Assembly (NCBI GenBank): GCA_013115145.1 | Contig: JAAPAO010000080.1 | Span: 24,223 to 88,222, forward strand | Length of the DNA stretch: 64,000 nt | Source of the DNA: Perkinsus chesapeaki | Lineage: Eukaryota; Perkinsozoa; Perkinsida; Perkinsidae | Direction: 5' to 3' | Part shown: one piece after another, positions 56,355-64,000 of the stretch | How positions within the stretch are numbered: position 1 is the stretch's first letter | Layout: each line of letters starts with the position of its first letter | The notes under the pieces: generated by a model | Databases searched by the model: none | Told to the model about the DNA's origin: nothing | Seen by the model: the letters and a program-made list of their open reading frames with translations, nothing else | Made by a program: the position numbers and the translations under genes

Positions 56355-57366
56355 GTGGCGCTCACAACGAAGTACTCGGGGGCCCCGAGTGCCCCGAGTT
56401 GGGGCTACACAATAGTCATTGTTGCACTTTGACGAGTATTTGGCATACTTGCTTTCTTAACTATGAATATATATGATATAACATGTCTCCAGGAGTCCTG
56501 GACCAGGACACAATATTCTGGGCAGTGGTTATAGTAACCGTCCAGCTCACTGGGAACACGAGGTCACCAAAGAGGGGGCGAAAAGGGCACTACAAGAGGC
56601 GTACAATAGTGAGCTACAGTTAAATCGACCACTATGACGCAGATGATGTACGCATATAACTACCCCGGTCAAGACAGAACCACTGTGGTGCATTGATATC
56701 ACAGCAGGCCCGCATGAATAGAAAAGTAGACAGTTATGCTGTCACACTTATGTACGCACGCCCTGTGTTTATGCCACAATGTCAGCCTAATTCTCTTGTC
56801 TGATGAGTATCGATTAAGATGGAGTGCGCTTATCATTGTAGCGTGAGCGATTACTCCCACAGTTGTACGTATGTACACAATTATACTCGTCTAAATACGG
56901 CCTGTTGCGCTCCTAGTACGCGGACGGCTAACTGAACTACTATCAAAGAGGCCCTCTAAGGGGAAACTGATGATACTACTGTACTTAAAGAGGGTAGTAG
57001 TCTTAGTCTTCTGAAGATTGTCTTCAGTTTGTCTTCTTCCCCTTGCATTACACTATTAACGGGTCGGTTATGTCGAGGTCATATCATGGAAGCGATTTGG
57101 CATATGGACCTCTATTTCTCTATTTAGAGAATAGCATTCTCTGTTCGAACGGGTGAATAGATAAGATGCTCGTTCAGGATTAGCAATTCGAATATGATTA
57201 AGGGGATAGATTAGATTAGATTAGGATACAGTGAATTGGGAACTTCAACTTCGAAACGTAGAAACAGAAGTCGATGATGAGACGAGCTTCCTCATCTCTA
57301 ATCAATAGTTTATTCGAACACCTTCTAGCTCAAAGGCTCCTCCCTCACCTTCAATTTTGATTATAA
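56355..57366. other. Intergenic with palindrome
   Basis: No gene found. The GC-rich palindrome at 56374-56390 is followed by a direct copy of CCCCGAGT. Three GATTA units occur near 57205-57222. The sequence immediately before 57367 reads TATAAATG, a TATA-like word directly abutting the protease start. Confidence 0.5.
56374..56390. repeat. Perfect GC-rich palindrome
   Basis: ACTCGGGG / CCCCGAGT arms around a single central G, 17 bp, followed at once by GCCCCGAGT as a direct repeat of one arm. Confidence 0.85.
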
Positions 57367-59181
57367 ATGGGAGTATTCATAGCCGTTATATTTATGCTTG
57401 GAGGATGTAGTCTTCCGAGCGTATTGTCGTTGGAGAGCCAGGACGCGGCCATCCTCCACAAGTATATTCGTTTCAAGGAAAAGTAACGAGCGAGTGACGT
57501 GAAATTTTCAGTCATCGTGAAGTGGCCTCTCGCTTATTTAAGGTATTCGATTAACTTCTTGGACCCTATAGAGGACCAGCACAGATTCAGAATATTTAGC
57601 CGGAATGTCGAATCGATGAGAGCATCGGAGGGGAGTGGTAAGGGCATTCAAGCTTAACGAATGGGAAATGGAGTCGTATGTGACACGTTACTCTTGCAAT
57701 ATTCTCAGGTTCGTTGTTTACACTAGGGATCAACAAGTACACGGCAATGACTGTCGAAGAGTTTGTGACCGGATACTATTATGACCCCTCCATCTCTGAA
57801 GTTTCTTACTCTGATAAGAGTAACCGGCAGTGCTAAGTACCCCGATAGATGAGACATACCATTCTCAGGCGCAGCTCCCTCTGCACCGCTACCGGAGTGG
57901 TGCACACCTGGAAAGGGTTACCAAAATCCTCTCAGCGACTTCAATTGGGTACTCAAGGGAGCGGTAAATACTCCCGTGCATCAAGGGCAATGTGGTTCTT
58001 GTTATGCTATAGCGATACTGGGTAGGATATCCGGTCGTCAATTTGTGGGCAGGACCGCGCATATACTCCACTTGAGTGGCAATCCTCTCATTATCCGCAC
58101 TACAGCAATGAATCGTATTTTTCGTTTGAATATTGCCGTCATTTAAACTATATGCTTTCAGGTGCTTTAGAAGGAGCTCTCCAGGGCAAGACTGGTGCAT
58201 TGGCCAGATTATCGGTACAACAAGTAGTTGACTGCTCGAGGACTGTTGGAAATCAGTGAGAGCGGAAGGGTCTATGACCTTAGGTCGAAGATTGTTTTTA
58301 TCGTGCTGGTGTTCAGGGGATGTGACGGGGGACGGGCGGCCGATACCGTCCTTTATACTTATAGCAACGGTATTGTTTCCGATGACGACTACCCGTACAA
58401 GGCTGTTGAAGGCGAATGTCAGAAGGCTACGATACAGGATAAAACAAAACAATGCCTACAGGTGTGCTTGACTTGGTTCACGGCAGGACTGCTATCTCCT
58501 ATTAGAGGATTGTGTGACGCAATTTGTGTCAGCGTGATTATCAAGAATCGAAGTGAACTGCGTCAGTAGGGTCAGATTAGCTTACAAACCTCCAAGAAAG
58601 CCTCGTGCTTGGCAATCCGCAGCCTAACAGAATAAGAATATTATTCTCGACGAACCCGGCATCGGTAGCAATCCTCATCTAGAACTGCGAGGCTCTCAGT
58701 GCGAGCGAGAAGTTGAGCCGGCAGAGCGAGAACTCACCTGACAGTTTCTGTCAGCAGACCGTTGAACAGTTTTGTCAGGCTGGAGATATAGACCTTTCGA
58801 AGACCGTCTTCATCCAACCTAATGATTTCAAAGGCCTATTTAATGAGATTCAGAATGGTCCTATTGCAGTGAAAGTATATACCAGATCACTTGAGTGGCA
58901 GTCCTATACAGGAGGGATATTGAAATGCCCGGAGAGCGGAACACCAGTAACGCCTAATCATAATGTACTCTTGGTTGGATATGGTGAAGAAAATGGAAGG
59001 AGGTAAGAAAAAAAACCTAGTGTCAACCGCACTGTTCCACTTCAGTTACTGGATTATCAGAGATAGTCGTGGAACTGAATGGGGCGAACATGGTTATGCT
59101 AGAATACTCCGAGACCCAGATTTCAAGACAGACCCAAGTCAGCAGCAGCTGCTCATATGGTCAGCGCATACTCGCCGTTAG
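57367..59181 (+). CDS. Papain-family (C1A) cysteine protease, altered Asn motif
   Basis: A cathepsin-like protease made as a secreted zymogen. The signal peptide (FIAVIFMLGGCSL) begins at 57367. The propeptide follows over a 60-bp intron (FLDPIEDQHRFRIFSRNVES), with NKYTAMTVEEFVTGYYY after a second intron. The mature region starts near PEWCTPGKGY and FNWVLKGAVNTPVHQGQCG, and the active Cys is in GQCGSCYA (usual Trp is Tyr). Next come LSVQQVVDCS, GCDGG, DDDYPYKAVEGEC, GPIAVKVYTRSLEW and the His motif NHNVLLVGYG. After a 46-bp intron comes YWIIRDSRGTEWGEHGYARI, where the usual catalytic Asn of N-S-W-G is replaced (D-S-R-G). Some introns here are long (about 70, 140 and possibly 240-310 bp), unlike the rest of the window. 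The exon borders near 58470-58775 are uncertain. Confidence 0.82.
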
Positions 59182-59630
59182 GTTTCTGTGGTATACTGGA
59201 TCTGAGAGCCACCCGACCGGCCTTGGCAAGCACTATAAAGGCTACAGCGTGCAGAGGCAAGGGAGGCGCGCGTCTGCCATGAAGATTCGGACACCCAGTT
59301 GACATCATTCATTGACCTTATCACGGCCAGTCGTCAAGTGATCGTTCAATGGAGTTTCATTTGCTAAAGTTTATTACATAACACTCTGAGTGTTACACTC
59401 ATGATTTTTATTTCATTCAATAACCTTTACATTTCATTCCAAACCTTATCAACCAGGTCTCTTATAGCTCCATTCGGAGACGCAGTCGGCTCGTAGTTGC
59501 CATGAGTATGTATTAGATATAGGTATGGTGGACAGCCTGCCGACCGGCAACATAAAGAACTAATCGATCATCTCTCGATATTCGATATCTAGTTGCGTTG
59601 TATAAGTTATACAGCATAACGTGTAATAAA

Positions 59631-60057
59631 TCAGTACTGGTGATACCGTCCTGTGAAGATACGCTCCTCAGGAACATCTTGGTAGGGCTGTAGAAACAAT
59701 CCCGGTAGCTCTAACAATAAACCCTGCGGAGGATGCTCCGCACAACGTATGTCGACATTACTAACTCAGCACAAGAATTGACATCACCCTCGGCAAGGGC
59801 CAGGAGATTTGCCTGCCTGAATCTCATGTTTTGAAGAGACTCTTCAGAAGAGTGTCTCTTCCAAACTTCTTCACCAGTTATCAGCGTTGGCGGGACTGTC
59901 CTCCCAGGAGAGAACTCATGATTCTATCGTCTACGAATGCCAGCGTTCTGCCGTCGAAAGTTCCACACCTCTGTAGCCGAGATTGCATCGGACTAACTGT
60001 CTGCAGTAGAAATTCCCGTTCGGAATATTCTATACCAACCACATGAATAATTCATGA
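59631..60057 (-). CDS. Possible small or partial gene
   Basis: Candidate minus-strand frames: RTLAFVDDRIMSSLLGG (about 59.9 kb) and a last exon PPQGLLLELPGLFLQPYQD ending FTGRYHQY with stop at 59631. The pieces need one or more introns that I could not define, and two stops lie between them in the shared frame. The coding look is moderate and no family is recognised, so it may be a pseudogene. Confidence 0.35.
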
Positions 60058-60104
60058 TGATCTCCAGCCATTCCTTGATCTGCATTAGACAGCCTGTACT
60101 GACC

Positions 60105-60649
60105 GACTACAATGTAGTCTACATGTAGTCACTACATGAGCAACATCCAGTATCAGTGGGGTTACGCGGTATCAGAAATCTCGAGCTATATAATGTAGCG
60201 AGATGTCAGAGAATTTTACCAATAAATGGGAAAGTCCCGAAACAAAATAATTCCACACCAATCTTCGTGTAAAAAATGGCAATGAATCAAGCCGATATCC
60301 CTTGTAACTGTTAATAGCAGTTACAAGGCCGAATAATATTCGGCTGCTCGGGTGACAGCCGTTGTACTCGAGCTCTACTCGTGTTTCCAGCTCCGCTGTG
60401 ACGTAGGCTACGTCACGTAGCACTTGAGCATGGCGTGTAGCGTCATGCGACACGTTCTCTATGAGGCGCCGCCATGCTGCATAACTGAGGCACCTGTTAT
60501 CTAAAAAACTACAGTATTGCTATAGTAGTTGCTATACTACACACTCGCCAAAAGATGCGTGCTGTACCTGCCATGGACAGAGTCGAGTCGCGAATAGAAA
60601 TTGCAGCGGTCCTGTCTGCGTCAGCCAGACGAACTTTGCGCTGCGCAAA
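60105..60649. repeat. Cluster of perfect short hairpins
   Basis: Within 550 bp: GACTAC/GTAGTC (60105-60119), CATGTAG-TCA-CTACATG (60122-60138), CCTTGTAACTG with a 7-nt loop and CAGTTACAAGG (60300-60328, 11-bp stem), CCGAAT-AAT-ATTCGG (60329-60343) immediately after it, GTGACGTA-GGC-TACGTCAC (60398-60416, 8-bp stem with two TGACGT cores), and TTTGCG-CTG-CGCAAA (60635-60649). A minus-strand frame at 60172-60453 overlaps them and is not called a gene. Confidence 0.8.
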
Positions 60650-60833
60650 TTGCGCACTGTGCGTTTCAGTGACTCCTGTCGCTCGCCCGAAACGGTTGCC
60701 CAGAAACGGCCACAAGATTCTTCCCATTCGGAGGAGCGCTAGACAGAACCACCGTACATCTACATTATACATTGCGATTTTTTGCTAACTTTCCTCACTC
60801 TTTTTTCAGTTCATTTCGGTTCGCTATCAGTAA

Positions 60834-61127
60834 ATGAACCTAATTTGGATTATTACCTTGACATCGCATGGCATGAGCCATGCGTTAGCCTATGGCGATG
60901 AGAACCCATTCCCTCGGTTTTCGCAAGCCTGGTGGGAATGGGAATCTCAAGTTCTTAGTCCTACCGCAATCCCTCCCGACGTCGGCTTTGTAGGTGTTAA
61001 CGAGACCGAAGTCTCACCGACCACGCTTTCAACGCCGGGAGGCTGTGGACTTCGAGGTAGCGCGAAAAGGTACAGTATCTCGGTAGCATTGCTCATTGCA
61101 TGCACATTTTTTTATTTGCTTTTATAA
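60834..61127 (+). CDS. Small secreted or GPI-anchored-type protein
   Basis: A 97-residue frame from the ATG at 60834. A hydrophobic leader (LIWIITLTSH) is followed by an acidic/aromatic middle (FSQAWWEWESQVL), one N-glycosylation sequon (NETE), a Ser/Thr/Pro-rich stretch, and a C-terminal hydrophobic tail (ISVALLIACTFFYLLL) with a small-residue Gly-Ser-Ala site before it. This is the layout of a GPI-anchored surface protein or a tail-anchored one. A GT just after the middle Gly could be a donor, but the intronless frame is complete. No homologue recognised. Confidence 0.5.
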   Translation: MNLIWIITLTSHGMSHALAYGDENPFPRFSQAWWEWESQVLSPTAIPPDVGFVGVNETEVSPTTLSTPGGCGLRGSAKRYSISVALLIACTFFYLLL

Positions 61128-61803
61128 TTCAGTTATGAAGATATGACGAAGAAGATAAGAAAACCAATGCAAAGCAGATATGAGAAAGCAGTGTCGTCTA
61201 TGAACTAAGCAGTTGTTGAGTTATTCACAGTGTAAATTACAGTATGATAGACAAAGAATCTTCCCTATAATATTCAAGCTACGGTGCACGGGTGGAAGAA
61301 ACACTATTTCAGCTCTAATAATCTTTCCGTTCAGAAACTGTTCTGAGAGCAGCCGGAGACTCGTGGTTTGCAAATAGTTGCAGCAGCTGTTGAGGTATCA
61401 ATTCGTCTGTTAAGGAATTTGGGGGCAAGTTATCCTCAAATTCCCGGATACCGAAGGATGCAAATTGCATATGCTAACAAAAAATTTCTCAAGTTGAGAA
61501 TCTCAGCGCTTAGTTTTAGCATGATGTTTGCCATGTTCACACGGTAATGTAATTTGGATCATATAAACCATAGACAACTTCCGGTTAAACTCACAAACGC
61601 GAAAGCTGTCAGGCCTGAACTCGAGAAAATACCGGCTATACCAGAAAAGGACAGTTTATCAGGTCCACCTACCACATTTCATCTGCTGGTTCATATCTAC
61701 CGTTTCTATAAGATAATATCTCCGTACTGAACACAAGAACCGATGGTTGAAGGAAGGCACGATCCTGTGCTTGCAATAATAAGAGACTACTGCCATCAGT
61801 TAG
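61128..61803. other. Intergenic between convergent genes
   Basis: Between the small plus-strand gene and the Rab6 stop. AT-rich, no gene seen. Confidence 0.5.
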
Positions 61804-62648
<845 letters not shown>

Positions 62649-62679
62649 TATTTTTAAATATAATAACACTACTAACAAC

Positions 62680-64000
62680 TCAATAGGGAATACGCGGGAC
62701 CCACGGCTCAAAGTGAGATAATAGCGCCACTCCATGACATGTGATAGCACACAATAGCGCTCGCGAGGTAACTATTATCTTGAGCGCCCGTATGAACTAA
62801 GCGAGGGGTGGGAAGAAGTATCTGGGACGTACACAGGGGAATTTGACTCTGCTCTAGCCTGGCGAGTTTGCCCCACCGGAAAGAGTTATTCATACCTATC
62901 TTTTACAGAGAGGCCAACGAGGTTCGGCCATCCCCAACAAACATTTCTGACGGGAAAGCATAGCGTACAGCAGTGCGGGCAGGATGTGTAAGAGTTAATG
63001 CGGTTGTTGGACTTAACAACGCCTTGAATAAAGGCAAGACAAAACGATTGTACGATTTACGAAATGTACGTGTGGAAGATGCAAGACTTGTTAAGTGCGC
63101 AAGATTATGATGCTCCTTTATTAAAGTGTAGACTGCTGAAATGGAGAGTGGGAGGAGTTCTTCGAGGGAAGGATCGGGTGGCCGGATCAGAACACATTAT
63201 CATATGTCTGAGAGGATTGTTATGGACAGGTAAGAAACGAGCTACAGCTGTAAGATTCGCAATAATCACCGAACACCCGCGGTTTGCCCCTACGTAGTTG
63301 CACACTTGGCAAGGCTACACTGTTCTCTCCTTGCTGGGGGCTTCTTCAGTGATATAATCTGTCAATTCCTCAGGCCAGAGGATGAGTCCATTGAAGTGCT
63401 GAAGTCCATGCCAGCCCAATCCCTCCCTGACCATCATCTGTCTGACGAGATATACACAGAAGGTACGCGTATAAGCGGCCTGTACGATGAAGCAAGACAA
63501 CTAGAGGAGACAGCTGCGAAGCAAATACGGCAGCTTACTGAGAAACTCGCTCGTTTAGAGGAGGAACTGCGTCGAACAATTCAAGAGGCAACTGAGAACT
63601 CTAACCTCTACGAATCCCGCATTCGCAATCTAGAGGAGGAAATAGGTCGCCTACAATCCCTGCTACGGGCTAGCGAGAGACAGGTGGCCGACCTGGCGAA
63701 CGAGAATGCAGAGCAGAAGGGAGAGATTGCCGAGTTGAGAATGACCATAGAGAGCCTTACAGCCAAAATCTCAGCACTTAGAGGAGAGTTGGAATCTCTG
63801 GTGAGCTTGCTGAGCTTGTGTCTGGAACTTGTTCGAACTTGATCAATTGTTCGGAGGTCTGCTTACTCCTTCCTTTTACATTTTACAACTCAGTGCATGG
63901 GCCGCTCTTATATGACAACATTTCTCGGATACCGCGCCACCGTACTAGTAATAGTGTTCGATCGATTGCTTTCCGAAGTTGCGTCGGCACTCGACTCTTG
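62680..64000 (+). CDS. Unidentified protein with Cys cluster and coiled coil, cut by window edge
   Basis: Plus-strand exons begin downstream of Rab6 (head to head). The exon ending DPRLK is followed by a 46-bp intron and [64 protein letters not shown] donor (46-bp intron) leads to [16 protein letters not shown], four Cys in a tight cluster. Later come [13 protein letters not shown] with a GTAAGA donor and then an exon around 63360-63800 with a long heptad coiled coil ([50 protein letters not shown]). A GTGAGC donor at about 63801 shows that it continues beyond the window. The start codon was not found; the first exon may overlap the Rab6 5' end. Confidence 0.6.

Noticed and set aside
60172-60453. 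Minus-strand 93-residue frame
   Set aside because: Overlaps the hairpin cluster and has no supporting exons or homology cue.

Overview
The window is nuclear DNA of an intron-rich protist. Exons were joined by eye at GT...AG borders, and most introns inferred this way are only about 35-60 bp, often 41-54 bp. The gene content is typical of a eukaryote: Rab6, TIM22, USP7, an MRP-type ABC transporter, a NEK-like kinase, PUF, R3H-SUZ and CCCH RNA-binding proteins, and nuclear tRNA-Ala. A thrombospondin/fibronectin-like membrane protein, a tandem CCCH protein, a papain-type protease, tiny introns and very closely spaced co-directional genes make an alveolate related to Perkinsus my best guess. This is an inference; I cannot run a search. 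I see no prokaryotic operon, no transposon with recognisable ends and no CRISPR array.

Layout. 0-14.4 kb is a run of minus-strand genes: a partial gene at the left edge, an ankyrin-repeat protein, two unidentified genes, nicotinate phosphoribosyltransferase (NAPRT), a membrane-anchored NEK-like kinase, a phytanoyl-CoA dioxygenase-like protein and a tandem CCCH zinc-finger protein. 14.4-19.1 kb holds a poorly coding stretch, TIM22 (plus) and an unidentified minus-strand gene. 19.2-25.8 kb is a plus-strand series headed by a glutamine/glycine-rich R3H-SUZ protein. 25.9-48.9 kb is minus strand again: PUF protein, USP7-type deubiquitinase (over 6 kb), a long coiled-coil protein, and an ABCC/MRP transporter with TMD0 (8.3 kb). 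From 50.2 kb the plus strand carries a TSP1/FN3-like multi-pass membrane protein, an unidentified gene, a papain-family protease with an altered Asn motif, a small secreted or GPI-type protein, and a coiled-coil gene that runs off the right edge. tRNA-Ala(CGC), a doubtful gene and Rab6 lie on the minus strand within this part.

Common threads. Three different post-transcriptional regulators (CCCH, R3H-SUZ, PUF) lie within 14 kb. Several neighbours on the same strand are separated by only 3 to about 75 bp, which fits spliced-leader trans-splicing or polycistronic transcription. Two membrane receptors (the kinase and the TSP1 protein) look like lineage-specific surface sensors. Gene ends, the exact exon structure and the functions of about ten genes remain uncertain.
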